Shown: positions 26,054 to 34,583, counted from the stretch's first letter. The stretch: 64,000 nucleotides of DNA from Salinibacterium sp. ZJ70 (GCF_011751865.2 NZ_CP061770.1:1116001-1180000); one strand, 5' to 3'. Made by a program: numbers and translations. Notes: generated by a model not told the origin, from the sequence alone.

Positions 26054-27715
26054 ATGAGAACAACCACCAAGAACCTCGCCGCAGGTGCGGGTGCGCTGCT
26101 CACCGCAGCCGCTCTCGCGCTGGGCGGTTCGGCGGCCGCGTTCGCGGCCCCGCCGCTACCGGCCCCCGAGTCCAGTGACGTGATCATCACCAAGCTCAAG
26201 CAGCAGACGCCGCTGGGTGCCCCCGGTGATGGCACCGAGTGGGACAGCTACGACCCTGCTTCGCGCATCGACGGCGTCACGTTCGAGGCCTACCTCGTGC
26301 CGGGCACCGGTAAGGACGGCGCAAACGACATCGGCACCAACGCCGGGCAGCAGGCTGCCGCTCAGCTCACACCGTCGGCAGCGCAGAGCTCCATCGACGC
26401 CGCCTCGCCCGCGGTAGTCCCCACCACCGGGGTCACCGGGGCGGCGGGCACGGCTGGTCAGATTCGGTGGGACGACCTGCCGCGCGGTCTGTACCTGGTC
26501 AAGGAGAACCTGAGCTCCATGCCTGCGGGCGTGACTGCCTCGGCGCCGTTCCTGCTTGCTGTTCCCATGACCGACCCGGTCAACCGGGACGCCTGGATGG
26601 ACACGATCTACATCTACCCGAAGAACGCGGCCGTCACGGCCGTGAAGACGGTGGACAACGCGTCTGTGCTGACCGTCGGTGAGACCGTCGACTGGACGAT
26701 CGCAACCGACATCCCGCTGCTCCAGAACCCCTCGTTCGATGGCAGCGAGCCGGTTTCGGCCACGAACCCGCAGTTCGTTGCCCCCGATGCCTACCGCATC
26801 GACGACACTCTCGTTGACGAGCAGCTCACGTTGGCGCCCGCCTTCGTCGAAGGTGCGAACGGTGGCATCGTGGTGACCGTCGCTGGTGCAGCCCTCACCG
26901 AAGGAACCGACTACGCGGTCGTTCGCGACCTCTCGGTGACCGGCCAGACCACCTACCGCATCGTTTTCGAAGCTGCTGGTCTCACGAAGCTTGCAGAAGC
27001 GGTCAACGCTGACGCCACCGCTCAGGTGGAAGTCACCCTCACCACGACGGTGCAGTCCGCTGACGAGATCACCAACAACGCGAACTTCTTCCCGAACCAG
27101 AACGCGATCACGAACAACCGTCCTTTCCCGGCAACCCCGTCGCAGGTGAAGTACGGCAGCACCCAGCTGAACAAGGTCAGCACCGACGCCGCTGCGTCGC
27201 TCGCCGGCGCTCAGTTCCGTGTATTCGCTTCGGAGGCCGACGCGCTCGCACAGACCAACCCGCTGATGCCGGCTGTTGACACCGACAACTACGACGCGGC
27301 GACCGGAACCTGGACGACTCCCGCCAGCGGCGAGCTCGTGCTCGAGGGTCTGCGCTTCAGCAACTTCGCTGATGGAGAGGCACAGCTTCCCTTCCTCGAC
27401 GCGTCGGGTAACCAGACCGATGTCGAGGCAGACAAGGCAACTGACAACCCGAAGTACCAGACCTACTGGCTGGTCGAGGTTGAGGCGCTTGCGGGCCACC
27501 AGCTTCTCGCAGAGCCGATCGCGTTCACCATCACCAGCACCGACGCGAGCGCGACAGCGTTCGAGGTGACGAACCAGCACAACACTGGCGCGTTCGTTCT
27601 GCCGCTCACCGGTGGCACGGGCACGGCGTTCCTCACCATCGCCGGTATTGCTCTCCTCGCTGTCGTTCTGCTCGTTGCGCGTCGTCGCCGCGCTCAGGCA
27701 GTGACTGCGGAGTAA
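26054..27715 (+). CDS. Major backbone pilin (SpaA/SpaD-like)
   Basis: A 553-residue pilin, expected to form the covalent shaft. Signal peptide to about residue 31. The pilin motif is WMDTIYIYPKN, with the linking lysine at residue 190. An E-box-like YWLVEVEALAGHQLLAEP lies in the last domain, and the sorting signal is LPLTG at 516-520, followed by a hydrophobic helix and RRRR. The class C sortase should join Thr519 of one subunit to Lys190 of the next. The ATG at 26054 has AAAGGGA four bases upstream; the longer open frame upstream has no signal-peptide character. A strong hairpin separates it from the sortase gene. Confidence 0.93.
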   Translation: MRTTTKNLAAGAGALLTAAALALGGSAAAFAAPPLPAPESSDVIITKLKQQTPLGAPGDGTEWDSYDPASRIDGVTFEAYLVPGTGKDGANDIGTNAGQQAAAQLTPSAAQSSIDAASPAVVPTTGVTGAAGTAGQIRWDDLPRGLYLVKENLSSMPAGVTASAPFLLAVPMTDPVNRDAWMDTIYIYPKNAAVTAVKTVDNASVLTVGETVDWTIATDIPLLQNPSFDGSEPVSATNPQFVAPDAYRIDDTLVDEQLTLAPAFVEGANGGIVVTVAGAALTEGTDYAVVRDLSVTGQTTYRIVFEAAGLTKLAEAVNADATAQVEVTLTTTVQSADEITNNANFFPNQNAITNNRPFPATPSQVKYGSTQLNKVSTDAAASLAGAQFRVFASEADALAQTNPLMPAVDTDNYDAATGTWTTPASGELVLEGLRFSNFADGEAQLPFLDASGNQTDVEADKATDNPKYQTYWLVEVEALAGHQLLAEPIAFTITSTDASATAFEVTNQHNTGAFVLPLTGGTGTAFLTIAGIALLAVVLLVARRRRAQAVTAE

Positions 27716-27723
27716 CACCCCCT

Positions 27724-27755
27724 GTCCGGATCCCGCCATCGTGCGGGATCCGGAC
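27724..27755 (+). terminator. Hairpin between backbone pilin and sortase genes
   Basis: A perfect 13-bp stem (GTCCGGATCCCGC and its complement) with a 6-nt loop, 9 bp after the pilin stop and 42 bp before the sortase start. Followed by a mixed pyrimidine stretch, not a T-run. It probably acts as a partial terminator or 3' stabiliser, keeping pilin in excess over sortase. Confidence 0.6.
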
Positions 27756-27797
27756 TCGCTCTCGATTCCCTTGAAGCACCGGAAGGAGGCGCCGATC

Positions 27798-28790
27798 GTG
27801 AACGTCAACGTGATGCACCGTGCTGACTCACGCGGCGTCTCCGGCCGGCGCCGGGCGGGAGGGCCCAGGGTGCGGAGGCGCACGTCGGCGAAGGCGATGT
27901 GGGCGCCGGTCGCGTTGCAGGTGGGCGCGATGGTGGGGATTGGTGCGTTGCTCTATCCGACAGCAGCCGATTGGTTCGCCACTCTCGCCCACAACGCGGA
28001 GGTCTCCGGCTACGTTCGCGCCATTGAGGCGTTGCCGGAAGCGGAACGTCTGGAGCATTTGCAAACCGCGCAACGGTACAACTCGTTCATGCCGCCCGGG
28101 TTGCTGCGCGATCCTTATAGTCCGGGGGAGGACGACCCGGGTCTGTATGCCGATACGGCGTACCGTGCCTACGAGCAGGTGCTCCGTGTGAGCGCCAACG
28201 GCGTCATCGGCGAGATGTCATACCCGCGTCTGGGAATCGGGTTGCCGGTCTATCACGGAACGAGCGATGACATCCTCTCGCGCGGCGTTGGCCATCTGTA
28301 CGGCAGCTCGCTCCCGGTCGGCGGATCGTCGACGCACTCCGTGCTGACCTCGCATTCGGGACTCGTGCACGCAGAGCTCTTCACGCCGTTGACGGGCGCG
28401 CAGATCGGCGACACGTTCACCGTCATGGTGCTCGGAGAGACGCACACGTATCGCGTCGATCAGATCGAAACGGTGCTCCCGGACCAGACGAGTTCGCTCG
28501 AGGTGGTCGACGGCCGTGACTACGTCACGCTGATCACGTGCACTCCCATTGGGGTCAACAGTCACCGGATCCTGGTTCGCGGCGTTCGCCTGGCGGATGA
28601 CGCTTTCTCGGCTGACGCGCGCGAAGTCGCGGGCGACGGCAAGGCGGCGGGCTTCCCGTGGTGGTCCGTCATCTTTGTGGGGGCTTCAGGCGCGTTTGCG
28701 CTTGTGCTGCTCGTGAAGCCTCGTTCCCGCGTGGCGATTTCGACGGCAGCGCATGCCGCTGGCGCCCCGAGAGAAGGGGAAGCTGGATGA
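27798..28790 (+). CDS. Class C (pilin-polymerising) sortase 1
   Basis: A 330-residue transpeptidase anchored by N- and C-terminal transmembrane segments. Catalytic residues are His186 in TSHSGL, Cys248 in TLITCTP and Arg257 in NSHRILVRG. A lid-like RDPY motif at 104-107 precedes the barrel; class C lids usually read DPF or DPW. The C-terminal hydrophobic helix is typical of pilus sortases. GTG at 27798 was chosen because GGAAGGAGG lies 8 nt upstream; ATG 27813 is possible. Probably polymerises the backbone pilin encoded just upstream. Its stop overlaps the next start as ATGA. Confidence 0.93.
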   Translation: MNVNVMHRADSRGVSGRRRAGGPRVRRRTSAKAMWAPVALQVGAMVGIGALLYPTAADWFATLAHNAEVSGYVRAIEALPEAERLEHLQTAQRYNSFMPPGLLRDPYSPGEDDPGLYADTAYRAYEQVLRVSANGVIGEMSYPRLGIGLPVYHGTSDDILSRGVGHLYGSSLPVGGSSTHSVLTSHSGLVHAELFTPLTGAQIGDTFTVMVLGETHTYRVDQIETVLPDQTSSLEVVDGRDYVTLITCTPIGVNSHRILVRGVRLADDAFSADAREVAGDGKAAGFPWWSVIFVGASGAFALVLLVKPRSRVAISTAAHAAGAPREGEAG

Positions 28791-30262
28791 CGACCTCTCT
28801 TTTCCGTGCCGTCGCGGTCGCTGCGGGCGCGATGTTCACTGCGATCGCGGTGTCTTCCGGGGCGGTTGCCGCGCACGCTGCCCCGCTTCTTCCCGTGATC
28901 GATCCGGATCAGGTCACGGCAATCGTTGTTCACAAACTCGAGCAACCGGTCGATCCGGGCCTCGCCGCCGACGGTCTCCCTCTCGACACGGCGGGCTTCA
29001 GTCCCGTTGCGGGAGCTGGCTTCAGCGCGACCCGCGTTCCGGGCGTCGATGTCATGACGCCCGAAGGTCAGCGTGCTGCTGCCGCGATGACTCCGTCTGA
29101 TGCGGCGGCATTGATCTCCTCGGCATCTCCCGATGCCACTGGCACGACCGGTTCAGACGGCCTCACCACGCTGTCACCGCTCGCCGTTGGTCTCTACTAC
29201 GTTCAGGAGACGGTCACGCCCGCCGGGTATGTCGGTGCCGCTCCGTTCCTCGTCGCTCTTCCCATGACTCACCCCACTGACCGTGGCGGATGGCTGTCGA
29301 CTGTGCACGTGTATCCGAAGGGTGCACCGGCGCGCCTGACGCTCGATGTGTCGGATGCGAACGCACGGGCGCTCGGCGACGAAGTCACGTGGACCGCGCG
29401 CGCCGACATCCCGCGCATGCCGACCATCGACGGCTACCGGATCGTTCACGAGATCGATCCGAAGCTTGATCTCGTCGACGGCACGGCGCGCGTCCGCGTG
29501 GCTTTCGGCGCCTCTGGAGCGCCTGTTCTTGAGGGTGGCGTTCACTACACGGTCTCTCTCTCGCCCGACGGTCTGACGTTCACCGTCGACTTCACGGAGT
29601 CGGGGCGGACGCTGCTCGCGCAGCACACGGGCTCGCACGTGCTCGTGGAATTCCCCACCACGGTTCTGGGAGAGGGCGAGCTTGTCGTGAAAGCCTCGCT
29701 GTATCCCAGCAAGGCGATCATCGATGCCGCTGAGGGTGCCCCCGGCCCTGTTGAAGCTCAGAACCTCACTAAGTGGGGCGCGTTGAAGGTGCAAGCGACG
29801 GAGCGCGGGAAGCCGTGGAACCCTGTCGCTGGGGCCTGTTTCATGGTGTACGCGAGCGAAGCAGATGCGCGTGATCGGGTCAATCCGATCACTGTCAACG
29901 GCGTGAGCGAGTGGCGAACCGATGCCAACGGCCTGCTGAATGTGAACGGCTTGCGGTTCAGCGCATTCGTGGATGGCTTGGACCGCGAGGCGAGCGACCC
30001 GCTCTACCGTCACTACTGGGCTGTGCCCTCGTGTGTGCCCACCGGCTGGAAGTGGACAGACGATCGGCCACTTCCCGGCGTAATCGACTCCGTCATCAAC
30101 GCGAAGGCTCTCGCCTTTGAGGTGGAGGATTCGAACGATCTGGCGACGACCGGCGCGCAGGTGGCGGGTACCGCTTTGCTCGCCGCGGTGCTGATCGGTG
30201 GCGGCCTTCTCCTCGTTGCTCGCCGCCGGGAGCGCCAGAGCGAATCAGCGCACACGTTGTGA
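28787..30262 (+). CDS. Minor (probably basal) pilin with LATTG sorting signal
   Basis: A 491-residue pilin, about 60 residues shorter than the backbone but with the same plan. Signal peptide to residue 31, the pilin motif WLSTVHVYPKG (Lys178, with Gly in place of the usual Asn), a second domain with two cysteines, and the anchor LATTG at 452-456 with a hydrophobic helix. LAxTG is the class E sortase signal, so this subunit could end polymerisation and be transferred to the wall by a housekeeping enzyme. That is the expected behaviour of a basal pilin, inferred from the motif. Coupled to sortase 1 (ATGA) and sortase 2 (GTGA). Confidence 0.88.
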   Translation: MTTSLFRAVAVAAGAMFTAIAVSSGAVAAHAAPLLPVIDPDQVTAIVVHKLEQPVDPGLAADGLPLDTAGFSPVAGAGFSATRVPGVDVMTPEGQRAAAAMTPSDAAALISSASPDATGTTGSDGLTTLSPLAVGLYYVQETVTPAGYVGAAPFLVALPMTHPTDRGGWLSTVHVYPKGAPARLTLDVSDANARALGDEVTWTARADIPRMPTIDGYRIVHEIDPKLDLVDGTARVRVAFGASGAPVLEGGVHYTVSLSPDGLTFTVDFTESGRTLLAQHTGSHVLVEFPTTVLGEGELVVKASLYPSKAIIDAAEGAPGPVEAQNLTKWGALKVQATERGKPWNPVAGACFMVYASEADARDRVNPITVNGVSEWRTDANGLLNVNGLRFSAFVDGLDREASDPLYRHYWAVPSCVPTGWKWTDDRPLPGVIDSVINAKALAFEVEDSNDLATTGAQVAGTALLAAVLIGGGLLLVARRRERQSESAHTL

Positions 30263-31245
30263 CGGCCACCACCGCGCGCCCGCAATCGCAGAAGCGCCAC
30301 ACGCTCGTCAATGTCGTCCTGCAACTCGCAGCGATGGTCGCGATCGGCCTGCTCGTGTATCCCGATGCTGCTAACTGGGTGAACAGCATCGGACACAACT
30401 CCGAGATCTCGGGGTATGTGCGCGAAGTCGAGAGCACCCCGTCTGAGGAGCGTGAGCGCATCCTCGATGCGGCGTACGCGTATAACGATCAGCTGGAGCC
30501 GGGCCCCCTCACTGACCCCTACATCTCGATGTCGCAAGACGCGCAGGAGCGCAGCAAGCTCTATCAGGCGTACGAGGAGATGTTGCGTGTGAGCGGCACC
30601 GACGCAATCGGCACGCTCAATTTTCCTGCCGTCAACATTGCGTTGCCCATCTTCCACGGCACGTCCGAGGAGGCCATTTCCCAGGGCGTCGGCCACATGT
30701 ATGGCACGTCGTTGCCGGTCGGTGGACCGTCGACGCGTTCGGTGTTGACCGCGCACAGTGGGCTTCCGCACGCGGCTCTCTTCACTCCGTTGCACGCTGC
30801 CAAGGTGGGCGACACGTTCTGGATCTCGGTGCTCGGCGAGGATCACCACTACATCGTTCGCGAGATCGAGATGGTCGAACCGGGCAACACAGAATCGTTG
30901 CGGATCATCGAGGGGGAGGACTGGGTGACCTTGTTCACCTGCACCCCCGTGGGTGTGAACAGCCACCGCCTTCTCGTGCATGCGGAACGGATTCCGGATG
31001 CAGACGCCGGGCCGCTCGAGCAGACGATCTCCGGTGACGGTGTGCCGCTCGGATTCCCCTGGTGGGCTGTCTGGTTCGTGGGCGGTTCCGCACTCATCGC
31101 CTGGATTCTCTTCGTGCCTCCGCGTAAGAAGTCGCGAAAGCGACCTCTGCCCTCAGCGCCAGAGTCGCCGTCAGGGGCGCCGTCGTCGTCAGCGACCCGC
31201 GCGACGGTGTCCGAGCCGCTCACTAGGCTGGAGGGTGAGCAGTAG
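30259..31245 (+). CDS. Class C sortase 2
   Basis: A 328-residue paralogue of sortase 1 with two transmembrane ends. Catalytic His166 (TAHSGL), Cys228 (TLFTCTP) and Arg237 (NSHRLLV) are present; the lid-like DPY is at 86-88. After the Arg it reads HAERI where sortase 1 has RGVRL. The basic C-terminal tail is longer and Ser/Pro-rich. Two sortases in one pilus locus often divide the work: one polymerises the shaft, the other adds a minor subunit. This one is coupled to the basal pilin, which suggests it handles that subunit. GTG start in a GTGA overlap. Confidence 0.92.
   Translation: MTATTARPQSQKRHTLVNVVLQLAAMVAIGLLVYPDAANWVNSIGHNSEISGYVREVESTPSEERERILDAAYAYNDQLEPGPLTDPYISMSQDAQERSKLYQAYEEMLRVSGTDAIGTLNFPAVNIALPIFHGTSEEAISQGVGHMYGTSLPVGGPSTRSVLTAHSGLPHAALFTPLHAAKVGDTFWISVLGEDHHYIVREIEMVEPGNTESLRIIEGEDWVTLFTCTPVGVNSHRLLVHAERIPDADAGPLEQTISGDGVPLGFPWWAVWFVGGSALIAWILFVPPRKKSRKRPLPSAPESPSGAPSSSATRATVSEPLTRLEGEQ
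31224..31229 (+). promoter_or_regulatory. Putative holA -10 element
   Basis: TAGGCT inside the 3' end of the sortase gene. It lies 5 nt before an in-frame GTG at 31235, and also 26 nt before the ATG used here, so it could serve either start. Confidence 0.4.
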
Positions 31246-31255
31246 AGGGGGCGCC

Positions 31256-32269
31256 ATGGCGGTTGCATCGAAGGCATCGAAATCGGTGATCTCGCAGGTG
31301 GCGTGGCATGCGGTGACGCAAGCTCCTGTGGTGCTGGTGACCGGCCCCGAGACTCTTCTCGCCGACCGCGCTGTTCGCGCGCTTCGCGACGGCATGCGCG
31401 CGGCGGATCCCAGCCTCGAAGTGTCCGACATCGACGCTGGCCAGTACGCTCCCGGGCAGCTGCTCACTCTCGCGAGCCCGTCGTTGTTCGGCGAGCCGCG
31501 TCTCATCCGGGTGAGCCAGGTGGAGAAGTGCACTGACGCGTTCCTCGAAGAGGCGATTTCGTACCTCAGCGCTCCTGCTGACGACACGGTTGTGGTGCTG
31601 CGTCATGGGGGAGGGGTGCGCGGCAAGAAGTTGCTCGATGCGATTCGCTCGGGGCGGGGCGGCGGCATCGAAGTGGTGTGTGCCGAACTCAAGCGGGAGG
31701 GCGACAAGATCGACTTCGCGAACGCCGAGTTTCGTGCCGCCAAGCGCAAGGTCACTGCAGGTGCTGTGCGTGCTCTCGTTGCAGCGTTCACCGACGATCT
31801 TGCCGAGCTAGCCGCTGCGTGCCGCCAGCTCATCTCCGACACGGATGGCGATATCACCGAGGCAGTCGTCGACAAGTACTACTCCGGCCGTTCCGAGGTC
31901 ACCGCTTTTGCGGTCGCGGATGCCGCGATCGCGGGGCGCGCGGGCGAGGCCCTCGGGTTGTTGCGGCACGCCTTGTCGTCGGGCTCAGACCCGGTGCCGA
32001 TGGTTGCGGCGTTCGCCATGAAGATTCGTACCATGGCGAAGCTTGCGGGGTCGCGCGGGTCGTCGAACGACCTTGCCCGCCAGTTCGGGTTGCAGGCATG
32101 GCAGGTGGATCGTGCTCGCCGCGACCTGCAGGGCTGGTCAGACGAGGGGCTCGCGCGCGCCATCTCCGCACTCGCGTCGGCTGACGCGGAGGTAAAGGGT
32201 GCTGGCCGTGACCCGGTGTATTCGCTGGAACGTCTGGTGGGTGTGATCGCTTCTCGCGGCGCCCGCTAA
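31256..32269 (+). CDS. holA: DNA polymerase III subunit delta
   Basis: A 337-residue subunit of the clamp loader; it opens the beta sliding clamp so that it can be placed on primed DNA. Recognisable segments are VVLVTGPETLLADRAV at the N terminus, FGEPRLIRV, and the helical C terminus around VYSLERLVGVI. ATG 31256 has GAGGGGG five bases upstream. An in-frame GTG at 31235 just after TAGGCT would add seven residues as a leaderless start. The gene belongs to the core comEC-holA-rpsT order, which the pilus island interrupts. Its codon use (several TTG leucines) resembles the island rather than lepA. Confidence 0.93.
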   Translation: MAVASKASKSVISQVAWHAVTQAPVVLVTGPETLLADRAVRALRDGMRAADPSLEVSDIDAGQYAPGQLLTLASPSLFGEPRLIRVSQVEKCTDAFLEEAISYLSAPADDTVVVLRHGGGVRGKKLLDAIRSGRGGGIEVVCAELKREGDKIDFANAEFRAAKRKVTAGAVRALVAAFTDDLAELAAACRQLISDTDGDITEAVVDKYYSGRSEVTAFAVADAAIAGRAGEALGLLRHALSSGSDPVPMVAAFAMKIRTMAKLAGSRGSSNDLARQFGLQAWQVDRARRDLQGWSDEGLARAISALASADAEVKGAGRDPVYSLERLVGVIASRGAR

Positions 32270-32291
32270 CCCCGGCTCGCTCCACATAGAA

Positions 32292-32325
32292 AACGGGCCC
32301 CACATCCGAAGATGTGGGGCCCGTT
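32292..32325. terminator. Strong bidirectional terminator between holA and rpsT
   Basis: A perfect 15-bp stem (AACGGGCCCCACATC and its complement) capped by a CGAA loop, lying between the convergent genes. The AA and TT at its edges give a modest U-stretch on either strand. Confidence 0.85.
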
Positions 32326-32342
32326 GACGTTGTGCGGCTGAA

Positions 32343-32603
32343 TTACAGCGCGGCAACCTGCTTCGCGATCGCCGACTTGCGGTTGGCGGCCTGGTTCTGG
32401 TGGATGACGCCCTTGCTGACAGCCTTGTCGAGCTTCTTGGTGGCCTTGACGAGGGCGGTCTCGGCCGCAGCCTTGTCGCCCGCGGCGACAGCCTTGCGGG
32501 TGGCCGTGATGACCGTCTTGAGCTCGCTCTTGACGGCCTTGTTGCGCTCCTGCGCCTTCTTGTTGGTGCCGATGCGCTTGATCTGCGACTTGATGTTCGC
32601 CAT
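32343..32603 (-). CDS. rpsT: 30S ribosomal protein S20
   Basis: An 86-residue primary 16S rRNA-binding protein of the small subunit, unmistakable from [21 protein letters not shown] and the Lys/Ala-rich helices that follow. The ATG at 32603 has GAAAG about 8 nt upstream, and the protein begins with the universal MANIKS. It is a one-gene unit with its terminator shared with holA. About 250 bp separate it from the next gene; a promoter is expected there but I could not place it with confidence. Confidence 0.97.
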   Translation of the reverse strand: MANIKSQIKRIGTNKKAQERNKAVKSELKTVITATRKAVAAGDKAAAETALVKATKKLDKAVSKGVIHQNQAANRKSAIAKQVAAL

Positions 32604-32856
32604 GAGTGTCTTTCGTTCGTTACGGAAGGGATCGGCCGGGGAACGGTAGAGGGGCGCTTCCGGCAACACGCGTGGAGGAACTCACACGTAAACCAAGGGT
32701 CGACTTTACCAGCTGACGGGCTCGGATGCCAATGCACCGGTGAGCATGTGTCGCGGAAAGACGGCCTCCCCACAGCCTAGCGCGGTGGTTGACCGTTCGG
32801 GGCATCCGGGGGTTGGCCGGATTCTCCCTGAATCGCCGTAACGGGAGGCTGGGTGC

Positions 32857-33219
32857 ATGACAGAGACGACCTCCCTTCCCGCCATCGACGCCGACCCGCA
32901 CGTCGGTTCCGCGCAGTCGCCGACTGCGGTGCCGACAGTGCCCTCGGAGTCGGCCTCGGGTGCGAACTCGAGCGGATTCGGCATTGCGAGCCTCGTGCTC
33001 GGAATCGCGTCGATCCCCACGGGGCTCGCGATCGCCGCGGTTGCCGCGATCGTCCTCGGGTTCGTGGCGCGGGCGAAGGAGCCGGCTGCGCGCACGATGG
33101 CCAACTGGGGCATCGTGCTCGGCATTGTCGGACTCTTCGGAGGCGTCATCCTCGGGATGCTCGGCTTCCTCGTCTTCACGCCGTTCGCGCTTCTTGGCCT
33201 CGGGTGGTTCTGGATCTGA
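32857..33219 (+). CDS. Small DUF4190-like membrane protein
   Basis: A 120-residue protein with a Ser/Pro-rich cytoplasmic-type N terminus of about 40 residues and two long hydrophobic helices (GFGIASLVLGIASIPTG and WGIVLGIVGLFGGVILG). This matches the DUF4190 type, common in actinobacteria and of unknown function. The linker between the helices reads GFVARAKEPAARTMANWG, a typical DUF4190 feature. The ATG has GGGAGG upstream. It stands alone and ends in a strong shared terminator. Confidence 0.82.
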   Translation: MTETTSLPAIDADPHVGSAQSPTAVPTVPSESASGANSSGFGIASLVLGIASIPTGLAIAAVAAIVLGFVARAKEPAARTMANWGIVLGIVGLFGGVILGMLGFLVFTPFALLGLGWFWI

Positions 33220-33235
33220 TCCCGGGCTGGACATG

Positions 33236-33269
33236 ACGGAGGGCCGGTGCTGCTGCACCGGCCCTCCGT
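33236..33269. terminator. Strong bidirectional terminator
   Basis: A perfect 15-bp stem (ACGGAGGGCCGGTGC and its complement) with a TGCT loop between the convergent DUF4190-like gene and the surface-protein gene. Confidence 0.85.
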
Positions 33270-33281
33270 ATGTTCGTGCGA

Positions 33282-34400
33282 TCAGGCGTTCGCGGCCCGA
33301 CGGCGAGCGGCGATCACGACGGCTCCGAGGCCGGCGAGACCCGCGATGGCGGCGATGGCGATGCCCGCCTCGGCTCCCTCGGCGCCCGTCGCCGCGAGCT
33401 GCGGCGTGGTCGCCGCAGGAATCGTGTCGACGATGCTGAGGTAGTCGATGAGCTGCGGTTGCACGCCCAGGTTGTACAGCGTGGAGTCGTCGTCGAGGAG
33501 GACGCAGTAGGTTCCCGTCGTCCAGTCCTCAGGCAGCGTCACCGTGATGCTGAAGGTTCCGTTCTCATCTGCGACGTTGCTGGTGTCCTCGAAGCTCAGG
33601 CTGTCTTCGCCGGGCTCCTCGTCTCCGTCGAGGCACTCGTGCACGCTGATATAGACCACGGCCCCCGGGAACCATCCGGTGCCGGAGAAGGTGATGCCGG
33701 TGGACTTCGCCGCGGCGAGCGTCACCGGGTTCGGGGTGATCGTGCGCGTCGGGATGGGCGTGAACACACTCGTCTCGCCGAACGCCTCGAAAGCGTAGAT
33801 GGAGGTCGCAGCGCTGGGGTTGACGAACAGTCCCGCCGCAAGGACCTGGGGGGTGACGCCTTCGTACAGCTCAGCGGCGAACGCGTCGAGGGTTGCGGTC
33901 TCATTGGCCGTGAAGGGGCCGAAGGCGCGCGAGGTCTGCCAGAGTGTGCTGCTGTCGACGTTGCCGCTGGCTGCAGGGCGCAGAGTGGTGAACTGCTGGT
34001 CGGTCTCGCCGGGCTCACCGAAGACCGGGAGCTGGAGCGTCCAGTCGGAGTTCGAGGCGTGTACCGAGATGTCCTGCACGGCGCCCACGAACTCGTCGGC
34101 GGTCGCCGGCTGCGCCACGCGCGTCGTCAGAGGCTGCGCCGCCTGCGTGGCCGAGTTGGAGATGTTGAGGCCCGTCTCGGAACTCGACACCGTGCCTGTT
34201 CCGCCGGGGTAGGACGAAGTGCTCACGGCGCCCCAGAACCAGGCATCCGTGGGGTAGGGGCCCGACTCGTTGGTGAAGTCGGAGTCCGTGTAGAACACCG
34301 CGTCACCGACGGGCGTAGCGGCGGCGGCAGGCGACGCGATCGCGACCGCGGCGAAGGTCGCAAGCGCACCGGCAGTCAGCAGTGTGGTGGTTTTCTTCAT
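33282..34400 (-). CDS. Wall-anchored surface protein with LAATG sorting signal
   Basis: A 372-residue exported protein. Signal peptide to about residue 27, then a beta-rich region without a family I recognise, then an Ig-like module of about 90 residues from ITPNPVTLAAAKSTGITFSG to YCVLLDDDST that resembles bacterial surface repeats. The C terminus has LAATG at 335-339, a hydrophobic helix and ARRR. Like two other proteins here it carries the LAxTG signal of class E sortases. AAAGGA lies about 12 nt before the ATG. Probably a single-gene unit. Function unknown. Confidence 0.82.
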   Translation of the reverse strand: MKKTTTLLTAGALATFAAVAIASPAAAATPVGDAVFYTDSDFTNESGPYPTDAWFWGAVSTSSYPGGTGTVSSSETGLNISNSATQAAQPLTTRVAQPATADEFVGAVQDISVHASNSDWTLQLPVFGEPGETDQQFTTLRPAASGNVDSSTLWQTSRAFGPFTANETATLDAFAAELYEGVTPQVLAAGLFVNPSAATSIYAFEAFGETSVFTPIPTRTITPNPVTLAAAKSTGITFSGTGWFPGAVVYISVHECLDGDEEPGEDSLSFEDTSNVADENGTFSITVTLPEDWTTGTYCVLLDDDSTLYNLGVQPQLIDYLSIVDTIPAATTPQLAATGAEGAEAGIAIAAIAGLAGLGAVVIAARRRAANA

Positions 34401-34456
34401 AACGGGGAGGTCCTTTGGGTTGCGGCGGGTGGAATCTCACGGGAAGGTTTCTCACG

Positions 34457-34462
34457 ACCATA
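34457..34462 (-). promoter_or_regulatory. Putative -10 element of the LAATG surface-protein gene
   Basis: TATGGT on the minus strand fits TANNNT and would give a leader of about 50 nt containing the AAAGGA ribosome site. Unlike most genes here, this transcript would have a leader. Confidence 0.3.
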
Positions 34463-34583
34463 GCGGAACGATGCTCGCATTTCGGATCTATCTGAGTGTC
34501 ACCTGTGCCCAATTCGGGGGGAGTCTGAACCGTCTCCCGGAGCTCCAGGGAACTCGGTTCGCGAACGCCTGCAGACATGGGAC

